In this document: positions 24,693-33,437 of the stretch, piece by piece
Numbering within the stretch: position 1 is the first letter of the stretch
Layout: each line of letters starts with the position of its first letter
Assembly (NCBI RefSeq): GCF_000315795.1
Contig: NZ_ANHY01000030.1
Span: 1 to 50,351 of the forward strand
DNA: 50,351 bases
Direction of reading: 5' to 3'
Source of the DNA: Caenispirillum salinarum AK4
GTDB lineage: Bacteria > Pseudomonadota > Alphaproteobacteria > Rhodospirillales > Rhodospirillaceae
Made by a program: the position numbers and the translations under genes
The notes under the pieces: generated by a model
Told to the model about the DNA's origin: nothing
The model's database searches: none
What the model saw: only the letters and a program-made list of their open reading frames with translations

Positions 24693-25874
24693 TCAGATCT
24701 TCTCGGGCCCGGCCAGGTTGGGATCGACCGGAGTCGCGCTGCCGCACTCGTCCGGCGACACCGCGTCATCGTCCAGACGCTCGAAGTCGCCACAATAGAT
24801 GCCCAGCCCGCGCGCCGTGTGCATGAGGGTGCCATTGGGGTCGAGCGAGCGCGGACCGATGGTGACGGCATCCAGCGGCACCTCCACCACGCCGCGGTCG
24901 CGCCAGGCCACCATCTTGCCGAACTTGCGCTGGGCGACCAGGTCCACGGCATGCACGCCGAAGGCCGAGGCCAGCAGGCGATCGTGCATCGACGGCGTGC
25001 CGCCGCGCTGGACATGGCCCAGGATCGTCACGCGCGTCTCGGCACCGGTCAGGTCGGCGATGTGTTCGGTCAGGTAGTGGCCGATGCCGCCGTACCGCTT
25101 CTGCCCGCCGGCATAGGAAATGGTCGGCGTCTCGCCGTCGGCGGTCTTGCAGCCTTCCGCGACGACGACCAGCGCATGGCTGCGGCCCTCGCCGTGCAGG
25201 ACCTCCTTGATCTTGTCGGCCACGCCCTCCAGCGAATAGGGCACCTCCGGCACCAGGACCACGTCCGCCCCGCCGGAAATGCCGGCGTTGAGGGCGATGT
25301 GGCCGGCGTCGCGGCCCATGACCTCCAGGATCATCACGCGGTGATGGCTGGCGGCGGTGGGCTGCAGGCGGTCGAGCGCCTCGGTCACTACGTTGGCCGC
25401 GGTGGAGAAGCCGACCGACGTGTCGGTGCAATGGACGTCGTTGTCGATGGTCTTGGGCACGCCCACCATGCCGATGTTGCCGGCGGCGCACAGGCGCGAG
25501 ACGATGTTCATGCTGCCGTCGCCGCCGATGACCACCAGGGCGTCCAGGCCCAGCAGCTTCACGCCTTCCACGAAATCCTGGCTGCGGTCTTTCTTGCTGC
25601 CGTCGGGCATGGGGAAATTGAACGGGTCACCCTTGTTGGTGGTGCCCAGCATGGTGCCGCCTTCCCGCAGGTGATTGCCCGTGAAGAAGTGCAAGTCCAG
25701 CGTGCGGTACTGAAGCGGGCGGTTCATCAGGCCCATGGTGCCGTCGACGATGCCGAACACTTCCCATCCATATGTGCGGATGGCGCGATAGGCGACGGCG
25801 CGGATCACGGCATTCAGGCCGGCGCAGTCGCCGCCGCTCGTCAACACACCAATGCGCTTGATCGGTTTCGCCAT
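24693..25874 (-). CDS. pfkA: ATP-dependent 6-phosphofructokinase
   Basis: A 393-residue phosphofructokinase that phosphorylates fructose-6-phosphate. LTSGGDCAGLNAVIR is the N-terminal nucleotide loop, GGDGS (117-121) is the phosphoryl-donor site and PKTIDND (140-146) the catalytic site; MGRDAGHIA and VTILGHVQRGGTPS follow. Gly in GGDGS rather than Asp indicates ATP rather than pyrophosphate use, while Lys in PKTIDND is shared with PPi-type and long-type enzymes, so this is the mixed Gly/Lys class. It is longer than E. coli PfkA (320). The ATG follows GAGGACC; its upstream extension is not conserved. Divergent from the second DUF465 gene. Confidence 0.9.
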   Translation of the reverse strand: MAKPIKRIGVLTSGGDCAGLNAVIRAVAYRAIRTYGWEVFGIVDGTMGLMNRPLQYRTLDLHFFTGNHLREGGTMLGTTNKGDPFNFPMPDGSKKDRSQDFVEGVKLLGLDALVVIGGDGSMNIVSRLCAAGNIGMVGVPKTIDNDVHCTDTSVGFSTAANVVTEALDRLQPTAASHHRVMILEVMGRDAGHIALNAGISGGADVVLVPEVPYSLEGVADKIKEVLHGEGRSHALVVVAEGCKTADGETPTISYAGGQKRYGGIGHYLTEHIADLTGAETRVTILGHVQRGGTPSMHDRLLASAFGVHAVDLVAQRKFGKMVAWRDRGVVEVPLDAVTIGPRSLDPNGTLMHTARGLGIYCGDFERLDDDAVSPDECGSATPVDPNLAGPEKI

Positions 25875-25978
25875 AACAGGTCCTCTCCCTCTCGTGTTCG
25901 GCGCGTTCTCCATACCCTTTTGAGGGCGTATCTGATAGTGTCCAAAATATTAAGTCATCCCCAGGACGTCCCCCTCCC

Positions 25979-26185
25979 ATGATTGACGACGAGACTCAAC
26001 GGCTGCGGTCCCAGCTTGCCATGTTGAAGGAAGAACACCGGGACCTGGACGACGTGATTGCCCGCCTGGTGGAGAAGGCTCCCTTCGATCAGCTACAGTT
26101 GCAACGCCTGAAAAAGCGGAAACTGATGCTGAAGGACGAGATTTCCTACATCGAGGCGCAGCTGCACCCCGACATCATCGCCTGA
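25979..26185 (+). CDS. DUF465 (YdcH-like) small protein, copy 2
   Basis: A 68-residue helical hairpin: [20 protein letters not shown], a turn at KAPFDQLQ, then [22 protein letters not shown]. The [12 protein letters not shown] block marks DUF465, as in the shorter gene at 23779. Function is unknown; such proteins are probably small coiled-coil adaptors. The gene is divergent from pfkA and converges on the GGDEF-like gene 11 bases away, where a CCGGCCT/AGGCCGG hairpin (26189-26205) overlaps the opposing stop codon. Confidence 0.85.
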   Translation: MIDDETQRLRSQLAMLKEEHRDLDDVIARLVEKAPFDQLQLQRLKKRKLMLKDEISYIEAQLHPDIIA

Positions 26186-26196
26186 GCCCCGGCCTG

Positions 26197-26961
26197 TCAG
26201 GCCGGTTCCGACGCCGCGCGCATGCGGGCGTCGGCGGCCTCCACCGCGCTTTCCGGCGTCATGCCGGGCTCCAGGATCACCGATGCCGCCCGCACGTCCA
26301 GCACAAGGTCGCCATCCTCATGGCGCGGTGGATACGCCGTGACCGCGTCCCGCAGCGCCGCCACCCGGCTGCCGGCCGTGATCGGGTCGAGCATGGTCAG
26401 CACCACGCCCACGCCGGCCCCGCCCGTGGCGCCCACCACGTCGGCCCGGCCGACCCCGCTCACCAGCACATCCGCCATGTGCCGCAGGGCCGCCTCGGCG
26501 GCGGCGATCCCCTGCTCGGCGTGCAGGGCCTCGAAATTTGCCAGGTAGAACAGGCCCAGCACGGGGGGCGTCCCGGCGTCACGGTCCGTGCCCGCCGCCT
26601 GCAGCACAAGGTTCAACTCGCGGTCGAAGGCGCGGCGGTTGAGCACCGGCAGCAGGGCGTCCCGGTCGGCCAGGCCCTCCAGGTAGGCCTGCCGCCCCTC
26701 CGCCTGCTCCAGCGCCCAGCGGAAGCGGTCGACGTCGCCCATCAGGTCCTCCAGCGCGTGGCGGACCGAGGGCGTCAGTTCGGCAGTCGGTATTCCGTGC
26801 AGCGAGGTGATGTCGTGGGGTGGTGCCACCCTGGCGGCACCGTAGGCTTGCGCCGCGCGGGAAAAGGCGCTGCCGCGGCCCTTGCGGCCGCCGCCGTCGT
26901 TCTGCCCTTCCCTGCGCCATCCCACGCCCTGCGTCGGCGGCGGCGGGTTGATGTCCGGCAT
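26197..26961 (-). CDS. Degenerate GGDEF-domain protein
   Basis: A 254-residue protein whose first 50 residues are Gly/Arg-rich and probably disordered. A helix at about 65-98 leads into [20 protein letters not shown], the normal entry to a GGDEF domain. The active-site hairpin, however, reads GGAGV at 180-184 in place of GG(D/E)EF, and the substrate-side Asp/Asn block ([14 protein letters not shown]) lacks the usual catalytic Asp. It should therefore not make cyclic di-GMP; it may bind a partner or GTP instead. The ATG follows AGGA. It is convergent with a DUF465 gene and divergent from purE. Confidence 0.75.
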   Translation of the reverse strand: MPDINPPPPTQGVGWRREGQNDGGGRKGRGSAFSRAAQAYGAARVAPPHDITSLHGIPTAELTPSVRHALEDLMGDVDRFRWALEQAEGRQAYLEGLADRDALLPVLNRRAFDRELNLVLQAAGTDRDAGTPPVLGLFYLANFEALHAEQGIAAAEAALRHMADVLVSGVGRADVVGATGGAGVGVVLTMLDPITAGSRVAALRDAVTAYPPRHEDGDLVLDVRAASVILEPGMTPESAVEAADARMRAASEPA

Positions 26962-27043
26962 CGGTCATGTCCTTCTGCCATGGCCTGCAAACCACAGGCT
27001 ACCACCTTCGGGCAGGGAAACGAACAGGGAGTCGCCGCGCCCC

Positions 27044-27071
27044 TTGCAGCGGGCTTTCCGGGCCCTATAAT
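27044..27071 (+). promoter_or_regulatory. Sigma-70 promoter of purEK
   Basis: TTGCAG (27044-27049), a 16-base spacer and a perfect TATAAT (27066-27071) lie 40 bases upstream of purE. Confidence 0.8.
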
Positions 27072-27111
27072 CCCGGTCTTTCCGAAACCCAACTCATTGC
27101 GGGAGACCACC

Positions 27112-27594
27112 ATGGACGTCGGCATCATCATGGGCAGCCAGTCGGACTGGGAGACCATGCGCCACGCCGCCGATGTCCTGGAGAGACTGGGTGTCGCCCA
27201 CGAGGTCAAGATCGTCTCCGCCCACCGCACGCCGCAGCGCCTGGTGGACTATGCCACCTCGGCCCGCGAGCGCGGGCTGAAGTGCGTGATCGCCGGCGCC
27301 GGCGGCGCGGCCCACCTGCCCGGCATGTGCGCCAGCATGACGCCCCTGCCCGTCTTCGGCGTGCCCGTGCAGTCCAAGGCGCTGAACGGCATGGACAGCC
27401 TGCTGTCCATCGTCCAGATGCCCGCCGGCGTTCCCGTGGGGACCCTTGCCATCGGCCGCGCCGGGGCCGTGAACGCCGGCCTGATGGCCGCGTCTGTGGT
27501 GGCCTTGCTGGACGACGCCGTGGCGGCCAGGCTGGACGCTTTCCGCGCCGAGCAGACCGAGGCCGTCGCCGACGAACCGCGCGACGACGCCTGA
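27112..27594 (+). CDS. purE: N5-CAIR mutase PurE
   Basis: A 160-residue class I PurE that converts N5-carboxyaminoimidazole ribonucleotide to CAIR in purine synthesis. [19 protein letters not shown] and [12 protein letters not shown] are the substrate-binding motifs, and [25 protein letters not shown] is also present (quoted in parts elsewhere). The ATG follows GGGAG at 27101-27105. The C-terminal 20 residues are an acidic extension. It is the first gene of purEK and has a good promoter. Confidence 0.95.
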   Translation: MDVGIIMGSQSDWETMRHAADVLERLGVAHEVKIVSAHRTPQRLVDYATSARERGLKCVIAGAGGAAHLPGMCASMTPLPVFGVPVQSKALNGMDSLLSIVQMPAGVPVGTLAIGRAGAVNAGLMAASVVALLDDAVAARLDAFRAEQTEAVADEPRDDA

Positions 27595-27629
27595 TTCCGT
27601 TCCGAAACCCGACAGCCGACGAGCCTTCC

Positions 27630-28757
27630 ATGACCGACCACACCACCGCCCCCGCCGCTTTCCTGCCGCCCGGGTCCGTGATCGGCATCCTGGGCGGCGG
27701 CCAGTTGGGCCGCATGACGGCGCTCGCGGCGGCGCAACTCGGCTATGACGTGCATGTCTACTGCGGCAGCGAGGACGAGCCGGCGGCCCAGGTCGCGCGC
27801 TTCGTGACCACGGCCTCCTTCGATGACGAGGCGGCGCTGGCCTGCTTCGCCGAGGCCGTGAACGTCGTCACCTACGAGTTCGAAAATATCCCGACCGCCC
27901 CCGTGCGGTTCCTGGAGGAGCGCGTCGCCGTGCGCCCCGGTGCCGCCGTTCTGGAAACGGGCCAGGACCGCATCAAGGAAAAGGCCTTTTTCAACGGCCT
28001 GGACATCGCGACCGCCCCCTGGAAGCCCGTGCACTCGCTGGCGGACCTGGAGGCGGCGGTCGAGGCGCTGGGCCGCCCGTCCGTGCTGAAGACGGCGCGG
28101 CTGGGCTATGACGGCAAGGGGCAGGTGCGCATCGATGACGGCACCGATCTGGCCGAGGCGTGGGACTCGCTGAAGACCGACGCCGCCGTCCTGGAAGGCT
28201 TCATCGACTTCGACCGCGAGATCAGCGTGATCGTCGCGCGCGGCACCGACGGCGCCATCGCCTGCTATGATCCGGTGGAAAACATCCACGTCCACCACAT
28301 CCTCGACACCACCATCGCCCCGGCTCCGGTGGACGGCCCGCGCGGGCGGCAAACGCTGGAGGACGCGGTTTCCGTCGCCAGGAAGGCCGCCGACGCGCTG
28401 GAACTGGTGGGCCTGCTGGCAGTCGAAATGTTCGTCGACCGCTCCGGCCATGTTCTGGTCAACGAAATGGCGCCGCGGCCGCACAACTCGGGGCACTGGA
28501 CCATGGACGCCTGCCTCACCAGCCAATTCGAGCAGCTGGTACGGGCGATCTGCGGGCTGCCGTTGGGCAGCCCCTTGCGCCGCTGCGACTGCCGCATGAA
28601 GAACCTGATCGGCGAGGACGTGCACCAGTGGCAGGGCGCGCTGTCGGAAACGACGGCCCACGTCCACCTCTACGGCAAGGCAGAGGTGCGGGCCGGCCGC
28701 AAGATGGGGCACATCAACTACCTCTACCCGCTGTCCGAGGACGGGCATCACGGGTGA
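27630..28757 (+). CDS. purK: N5-CAIR synthetase PurK
   Basis: A 375-residue ATP-grasp enzyme that carboxylates AIR with bicarbonate and ATP. ILGGGQLGRM is the N-terminal signature, EFENIP, ARLGYDGKGQ and DFDREISVIVAR mark the ATP-grasp core, and NEMAPRPHNSGHWT is the hallmark metal-binding end of the domain. The start lies 35 bases after purE and the two act on consecutive steps, so they are an operon. It is convergent with an SDR gene 13 bases on; a 6-bp hairpin (28757-28772) spans the junction. Confidence 0.95.
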   Translation: MTDHTTAPAAFLPPGSVIGILGGGQLGRMTALAAAQLGYDVHVYCGSEDEPAAQVARFVTTASFDDEAALACFAEAVNVVTYEFENIPTAPVRFLEERVAVRPGAAVLETGQDRIKEKAFFNGLDIATAPWKPVHSLADLEAAVEALGRPSVLKTARLGYDGKGQVRIDDGTDLAEAWDSLKTDAAVLEGFIDFDREISVIVARGTDGAIACYDPVENIHVHHILDTTIAPAPVDGPRGRQTLEDAVSVARKAADALELVGLLAVEMFVDRSGHVLVNEMAPRPHNSGHWTMDACLTSQFEQLVRAICGLPLGSPLRRCDCRMKNLIGEDVHQWQGALSETTAHVHLYGKAEVRAGRKMGHINYLYPLSEDGHHG

Positions 28758-28770
28758 GGCCGGCAGCGGC

Positions 28771-29526
28771 CTACCGCAGCGCCCCCAGCAGCCCGGCAAG
28801 CCGCAGGTAGACCCGGTTGGGCATCACGCGGCCGGCGATGAACTGCGGCGCCAGTTCCTTGGGAAAGACCACCTCGAAGCAGTCCGACGACAGGCCGCGC
28901 ACGATCTCCTTGGCCGCGCGCTCGGGCGTGATGGCGAACGGCGTGGGCATGGCGCCCTCCGTCAGGCGCGTCTTCACGAAGCCGGGGCTGAACAAAGTCA
29001 GGCGGATGCCCTCGCGCTTCAGGTCGCCGTGGATCGATTCGCACAGGTTGATGAGCGCCGCCTTGCTGGGGCCATAGGCTGCCAACCCCGGAAATCCCCG
29101 GTATCCGGCTACCGAGCCGACGACGCCGATGCGCCCGCGCGCCCGGCCGCGCATGGCGGGCAGGACGGCGTCCAGGGCGTTGACGACGCCCAGGTAGTTC
29201 ACCGACATCACCTTGGCGGCGCGCTCGGCGGAGAAGTCGGTGCCGCTCATGTCTTCGTGGGTACCGGCGGCGAACAGCGCGAGGTCGATGGACCCCATGC
29301 GTGCCTCGATCTCGCCGACGGTGGCGCGGCAGGCGTCGACATCGGTCACGTCCAGGGGGAACGGTCCGCAGGAGCCCGACAGGGGCTCGGCCTCGCGGGC
29401 GAGCGACTCCAGCGATTCCTCCGTGCGGCCGCTGACGGCGACTTTCACGCCCTGCCCGGCCAGGCGAAGGGCGGTGGCGCGGCCGATGCCGGAACTGGCG
29501 CCGGTGACCCAGGCGGTGGAGAACAT
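28771..29526 (-). CDS. Short-chain dehydrogenase/reductase
   Basis: A 251-residue SDR. TGASSGIGRATALRLA is the cofactor loop, FAAGTH takes the NNAG position, and VGSVAGYRG with YGPSKAAL supplies Ser-Tyr-Lys. The C-terminal region contains a hydrophobic helix (PNRVYLRLAGLLGAL), as in membrane-associated SDRs of lipid or retinol type. The substrate is not evident from context. The ATG at 29526 follows GGAGG; a longer open frame begins at 29604. It is next to an intergenic set of hairpins at 29593-29733. Confidence 0.82.
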   Translation of the reverse strand: MFSTAWVTGASSGIGRATALRLAGQGVKVAVSGRTEESLESLAREAEPLSGSCGPFPLDVTDVDACRATVGEIEARMGSIDLALFAAGTHEDMSGTDFSAERAAKVMSVNYLGVVNALDAVLPAMRGRARGRIGVVGSVAGYRGFPGLAAYGPSKAALINLCESIHGDLKREGIRLTLFSPGFVKTRLTEGAMPTPFAITPERAAKEIVRGLSSDCFEVVFPKELAPQFIAGRVMPNRVYLRLAGLLGALR

Positions 29527-29592
29527 GGCGGGGCCTCCTTTTTTCTGGTGTTGCCCCTCATACGGGGGACGGCCGTCGTCCGATCCCCCCGA

Positions 29593-29733
29593 TTTGGAGG
29601 GCACAGCCCTCCAAACCTCCCAGTCTTTTCAAAGTGGTCTGTTCAATCGGCCGAGCAAGCCTCGGAAACGACTAGAAAAACTGGAGGTCCGGAGGCTGCG
29701 CCTCCGAGCGTGTGCGGGCGGCAGCCCGCCCGC
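29593..29733. repeat. Composite intergenic palindromic element
   Basis: Three perfect hairpins lie in 140 bases: TTTGGAGGGC/GCCCTCCAAA (29593-29615), CGGAGGC/GCCTCCG (29690-29706) and GCGGGCGG/CCGCCCGC (29714-29733). Flanking arms (CTCCCAGTCTTTTC near 29616-29630 and its near-complement near 29672-29688) suggest one larger foldback. It fills the 229-base gap between the SDR and COQ9 genes, which holds no gene. Confidence 0.65.
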
Positions 29734-29755
29734 GTCAGCGGTCAGGTCTCAGGCC

Positions 29756-30418
29756 CTAACGGCGAAACGGCGACCCCTGCCCCCCGAACTTCGGCGGCCG
29801 GGGCATCAGCTTGCGCGGGTCGGGCAGCTTTCCGAAGGCGTTCTTCAAGCGGCGCTCCACGTTGGGAATGACCCCGACGGCGCGGAACTGGCGGTCAAGG
29901 AAATCCCAGGTGTCTTCAAAGTCTTCCGAGGTGTCCTCAAACCAGTACAGCAGCGTCGCCGTGTAGATGGGCGCCAACGTCAGGCGCTTGGTGTACCACG
30001 AGAAATCGGCGCTCTGGTCGCCGGCGGCCTTCCAGATGGCGTCCACCGTCTTCGCCGTGGAGCGGATGCTCTGGCCGGCGTACTGGGGCAGCGACAGGGT
30101 CGCGACGGCGCGACGGATGGCCTCGCGGTCGCCGGCCCAGCGGGTCAGGCGGAGCTGGATGGCGCGCTTGATCCGGGCCGGCGTGTGCAGACCGGTCAGG
30201 TCGTCGGCGGCCATATCCTCGATCATCATGCGGTCGGCCAGGTCGGCGAAGTGGGTGATGGCCTCGGCCACGCCGCCCGGAAACAGCCGCTCCGCCGCGC
30301 CGGGGCCCAGATCCTCGTCGTCGCAGGCGTGGCGCAGGGTCTTCATGCTCCAGCCGTCGAAGGGCACATGGAACAGTGCGCGCTGAACGACGGCGTCACG
30401 GGAAGCGATCAGGTCCAT
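29756..30418 (-). CDS. COQ9-family ubiquinone biosynthesis protein
   Basis: A 220-residue protein with a TetR-like helical N-terminus (ALFHVPFDGWSMKTLRHACDD; AERLFPGGVAEAI) and the COQ9 C-terminal block (STAKTVDAIWKAAGDQSADFSW, YTKRLTLAPIY, WFEDTSED), given here in parts. In eukaryotes COQ9 binds lipid and presents ubiquinone precursors to COQ7; bacterial relatives were once named rpsU-divergently transcribed proteins (TIGR02396). The ATG at 30418 follows AAGGAG; the longer frame overlaps def. It sits 20 bases downstream of def and is in the same transcript. Confidence 0.85.
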   Translation of the reverse strand: MDLIASRDAVVQRALFHVPFDGWSMKTLRHACDDEDLGPGAAERLFPGGVAEAITHFADLADRMMIEDMAADDLTGLHTPARIKRAIQLRLTRWAGDREAIRRAVATLSLPQYAGQSIRSTAKTVDAIWKAAGDQSADFSWYTKRLTLAPIYTATLLYWFEDTSEDFEDTWDFLDRQFRAVGVIPNVERRLKNAFGKLPDPRKLMPRPPKFGGQGSPFRR

Positions 30419-30438
30419 CAAAGGCTCCTTCAGTCGGG

Positions 30439-30996
30439 TCAGCCGGGCACCGGCTCGTCGGGCTCCGGGCGGTCGGCGGCGGTCATGGCGCGGCGCATCT
30501 CGTCGACAAAGCCGAAGGTGGACAGGTCGGTCATGCGCATGGGGTACAGCAGTGCGTCCAGGTGGTCGCATTCGTGCTGCACGACCCGCGCATGAAAGCC
30601 CGAGGCTTCGCGCTCGATCACCCCGCCGGCGGGGGTTATCCCCTTGTAGCGTATCCTTTTCGCGCGCGGAACCATGCCCGTCATGGCGGGGATGGACAGG
30701 CAGCCCTCCCACCCCTCGACGGTTTCCTCGGTCAGCGCCTCGATCTCGGGGTTGACCAGAGCGGTCAGCGGCACCGGCGTGCCATCCTCGGTACGGCCGC
30801 CGGGGACGTGGAAGATCACGACGCGCAGCGGCACGTGCACCTGCGGCGCGGCCAGGCCGACGCCGCCAGCGTCGGCCAGCGTCTCCTCCATGTCCCGCAC
30901 CAGCCGCGCGATTTCGGGCGCCGTCGGCTCGGGAACGGGATCGGCCACGCGGCGGAGAACCGGATGGCCCATCTTCGCGATTTTCAAAATCGACAT
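30439..30996 (-). CDS. def: Peptide deformylase
   Basis: A 185-residue metallohydrolase that removes formyl groups from nascent proteins. Motif 1 GGVGLAAPQ, motif 2 EGCLS with Cys99, and motif 3 QHECDHLD with His141, Glu142 and His145 are all intact, so it should be active. The C-terminus is slightly extended and acidic. The start at 30996 (MSILKIAKMGHP) matches the family; the open frame continues upstream. It is the first gene of a def-COQ9 unit that is divergent from rpsU. Other deformylase copies may exist elsewhere. Confidence 0.92.
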   Translation of the reverse strand: MSILKIAKMGHPVLRRVADPVPEPTAPEIARLVRDMEETLADAGGVGLAAPQVHVPLRVVIFHVPGGRTEDGTPVPLTALVNPEIEALTEETVEGWEGCLSIPAMTGMVPRAKRIRYKGITPAGGVIEREASGFHARVVQHECDHLDALLYPMRMTDLSTFGFVDEMRRAMTAADRPEPDEPVPG

Positions 30997-31080
30997 GATG
31001 TGTAATATGATCCCCAAGTGATGGTTGGACAACAAGCCACGACGGCGCAAACGTCCATCCATATTAATGCCTGCGCCCCC

Positions 31081-31109
31081 TTCACAGATCGGGGCGACGG
31101 TGATAGTAT
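31081..31109 (+). promoter_or_regulatory. Candidate promoter of rpsU
   Basis: TTCACA (31081-31086), a 17-base spacer and TAGTAT (31104-31109) lie about 97 bases before rpsU. Spacing is ideal; both hexamers are moderate. Confidence 0.45.
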
Positions 31110-31206
31110 TCGCACCCTTCGATCCGGCCTGCCCCGGACGCGAGATCGCTCGCGACGGCGGAGGCCGGTTTCAATGGTTCAGTACATCGAAAGGAGATGA
31201 GGTTCC

Positions 31207-31410
31207 GTGCAGGTTCTCGTTCGCGACAACAACGTCGATCAGGCTCTCAAGGCCCTCAAGAAGAAGATGCAGCGTGAGGGCATCTTCCGCGAAATGAAGC
31301 TCCGTCGTTCCTTCGAGAAGCCCTCGGAGAAGAAGGCCCGCGAAAAGGCCGAAGCCGTGCGCCGCGCCCGCAAGCTGGAGCGCAAGCGTCTGGAGCGTGA
31401 GGGCTTCTGA
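31207..31410 (+). CDS. rpsU: 30S ribosomal protein S21
   Basis: A 67-residue very basic small-subunit protein: [20 protein letters not shown], then [21 protein letters not shown] (quoted across a break) and an Arg/Lys-rich helix at the end. The start codon is GTG at 31207, with AAGGAG (31191-31196) ten bases upstream. It is divergent from def-COQ9, the gene order from which the TIGR name of COQ9 relatives comes. Highly expressed single gene. Confidence 0.95.
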   Translation: MQVLVRDNNVDQALKALKKKMQREGIFREMKLRRSFEKPSEKKAREKAEAVRRARKLERKRLEREGF

Positions 31411-31769
31411 GCACCCACCTGCTTTTTCCTTGCCCTCCCCGCGTAGAACGCCGCCATGCGGCGTCCGCGAAAGGGGGTGAGTGACGACAAGTCATCTCCG
31501 ACCGATCTTCGGCGCGCCCGGCTTCATGCCCGGCGCGCCGTCGTCGTTTTGGCCACGCCCTGCTCCCGAGGTCCTCGGTTGCGTGACCCGGGCTGTCGAG
31601 CCCTTCAGGTTTTCAGGATTTTGCGACAGGGATTCCCGTAGGACCGGGAGATCAGGCAGGCACAGCCTCAGCCCAGGCATAACGCGGCCGCCCCGCTCGT
31701 GAGAGGCTCCGGGCACCGCAGAAAAAGACGGCAGCCACGCGCGCACCGCGCTCAGCCGCCGCCCTGTTT
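31411..31769. other. 359-base non-coding gap with several hairpins
   Basis: No gene is seen. It holds ACGCCGC/GCGGCGT (31448-31464), CGGCGCGCC/GGCGCGCCG (31510-31540), small GC hairpins near 31570-31600 and the hflX terminator at 31721-31760. The first hairpin may help end rpsU transcription but lacks a T run. No match to RNase P RNA, tmRNA or SRP RNA could be recognised. Confidence 0.5.
31721..31760 (-). terminator. Terminator of the hfq-hflX transcript
   Basis: On the minus strand GGCGGC and GCTGCC (one G-U pair) enclose GCGCG/CGCGC, followed by CGTCTTTTTC. The T5 tract corresponds to A5 at 31722-31726. Confidence 0.65.
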
Positions 31770-33113
31770 CTACTTCCCCATGCGGAATCGTTCGGCGTCG
31801 GCCGGGTCGAGGCGGACGATCATGTGCGCCGTCTCCTCGTTGTCCTCGCGCGAGACCACGTCACCCTTGCGGTAGAGCCACGAGATCGTGGCGCCATCGG
31901 ACAACGGCACGTCGGTCTCGATGGTCTCGCGGCTGCGGGACAGCACCTCGTCCACGGTGGCCAGAAGGCGGTCCACACCCTCGCCGGTGATGGCCGACAG
32001 GGCGATCATGTTGTCGTCGCGCGCCGCCTGCTGCACCAGTTCGTCGTGGGCCTCCGGGGCCAGGAGGTCGATCTTGTTCATCGCCTCCAGAAGGCCTGCG
32101 TCCACTTCCTCGCCCAGGTTCAGCTCGACACGCAGCACGTGCTCCACGTCCGCCTTCTGGGCGGCCGTGTCCGGGCTGTGGGCGTCGCGGACGTGGACGA
32201 TCACGTCGGCCTCCAGCACCTCCTCCAGGGTGGCGTGGAAGGCGGCCACCAGTTCGTGTGGCAGGTCGGAGACGAATCCCACCGTGTCCGACAGGATCAC
32301 CTGCTTGCCCGACGGCAGGACGAGGCCGCGCATGGTCGGGTCCAGCGTGGCGAACAGCTGGTCCTGGGCGTAGACCTCGGACTTTGTCAGGCGGTTGAAC
32401 AGCGTCGACTTGCCGGCGTTGGTGTAGCCCACCAGCGCAACGATGGGATAGGGCACGCGCCGCCGCGCCTCGCGGTGCAGGTTGCGGGTGCGCTTGACCT
32501 CCTCCAGCTCCTTCTTCAGGCGCGTGATGCGCTCCGAGATGAGCCGGCGGTCTATCTCGATCTGCGTTTCACCTGGGCCGCCCATGAAGCCGGCACCACC
32601 GCGCTGGCGCTCCAGGTGGGTCCACGACCGCACAAGGCGCGAGCGCTGGTAGCTGAGGTGGGCAAGCTCCACCTGCAACTGACCTTCGCGGGTGCGGGCA
32701 CGCTCGCCGAAGATTTCCAGGATCAGACCGGTGCGGTCGATGACCTTGGTCTTCCAGTTGCGCTCCAGGTTGCGCTGCTGCACGGGGCTTAAGTGGCAGT
32801 CCATGACCACCACCTCCACCTCGTTGTCCTCGATGATGGACTGAAGGCGCTCCACCTGCCCTTCCCCGAGGAAGGTGGCGGGGCGCGGCTTGTTCAGCGT
32901 CACCACCTCGCCGTGGACGATGTTCAGGTCGATGGCGAGCGCCAGGCCCTTGGCCTCTTCAAGGCGCTCGGTGGGGTCGCGCGCGTCGTCGTTCGTCCCC
33001 CGCTGTTTGATGGCGGGATGGACGACCAGGCACCGCGCGGGGTCCCTTTTCGTGGATGTGGGTTCGGTCAATTGGGTCCAGTCAGGGTCAGGACTGTTGG
33101 GCCGCCGCCTCAC
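31770..33113 (-). CDS. hflX: Ribosome-associated GTPase HflX
   Basis: A 447-residue GTPase. The N-terminal HflX domain shows GEGQVERLQ and [13 protein letters not shown], followed by the glycine-rich [16 protein letters not shown] linker and the G domain with G1 [10 protein letters not shown]3 DTVGFV and G4 NKID. HflX splits stalled ribosomes in stress. The best start is GTG at 33113, which overlaps hfq by 26 bases; an in-frame TTG 15 codons later is an alternative and neither has a strong ribosome site. The hfq-hflX order is conserved widely. Confidence 0.92.
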   Translation of the reverse strand: MRRRPNSPDPDWTQLTEPTSTKRDPARCLVVHPAIKQRGTNDDARDPTERLEEAKGLALAIDLNIVHGEVVTLNKPRPATFLGEGQVERLQSIIEDNEVEVVVMDCHLSPVQQRNLERNWKTKVIDRTGLILEIFGERARTREGQLQVELAHLSYQRSRLVRSWTHLERQRGGAGFMGGPGETQIEIDRRLISERITRLKKELEEVKRTRNLHREARRRVPYPIVALVGYTNAGKSTLFNRLTKSEVYAQDQLFATLDPTMRGLVLPSGKQVILSDTVGFVSDLPHELVAAFHATLEEVLEADVIVHVRDAHSPDTAAQKADVEHVLRVELNLGEEVDAGLLEAMNKIDLLAPEAHDELVQQAARDDNMIALSAITGEGVDRLLATVDEVLSRSRETIETDVPLSDGATISWLYRKGDVVSREDNEETAHMIVRLDPADAERFRMGK

Positions 33114-33354
33114 CCTCTTCCCGCGTCTGCTCGAACAGCGAGATGGGCGTGGTCGGCATCACGGTGGAGATGGCGTGCTTGTAGACGAGCTGGGTATGCC
33201 CGTCGCGGCGCAGAAGCAGCGAGAAATTGTCAAACCAGGTAACGATTCCCTGGAGCTTCACGCCGTTGACCAGAAACACGGTGACGGGAGACTTGTTCTT
33301 GCGGATGTGGTTCAGGAAAACGTCCTGAACGTTCTGAGATTTTTCAGCAGACAT
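33088..33354 (-). CDS. hfq: RNA chaperone Hfq
   Basis: An 88-residue Sm-like hexameric RNA chaperone. Sm1 is [22 protein letters not shown] (in part) with the family's [14 protein letters not shown], and Sm2 is YKHAISTV; the C-terminus is short and polar. Hfq pairs small RNAs with mRNAs and in diazotrophs affects nifA expression. The ATG at 33354 has AGGG at a fair distance. It overlaps the start of hflX and follows the HAD phosphatase gene. Confidence 0.96.
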   Translation of the reverse strand: MSAEKSQNVQDVFLNHIRKNKSPVTVFLVNGVKLQGIVTWFDNFSLLLRRDGHTQLVYKHAISTVMPTTPISLFEQTREEGEAAAQQS

Positions 33355-33437
33355 ATGTCGGCCCTTTTTCGTTTTTTTGTCCCCGCACGGGCAGATGATC
33401 AGCCCGCTTGAATTGCGTACACCAGCCCTGGTTACCA

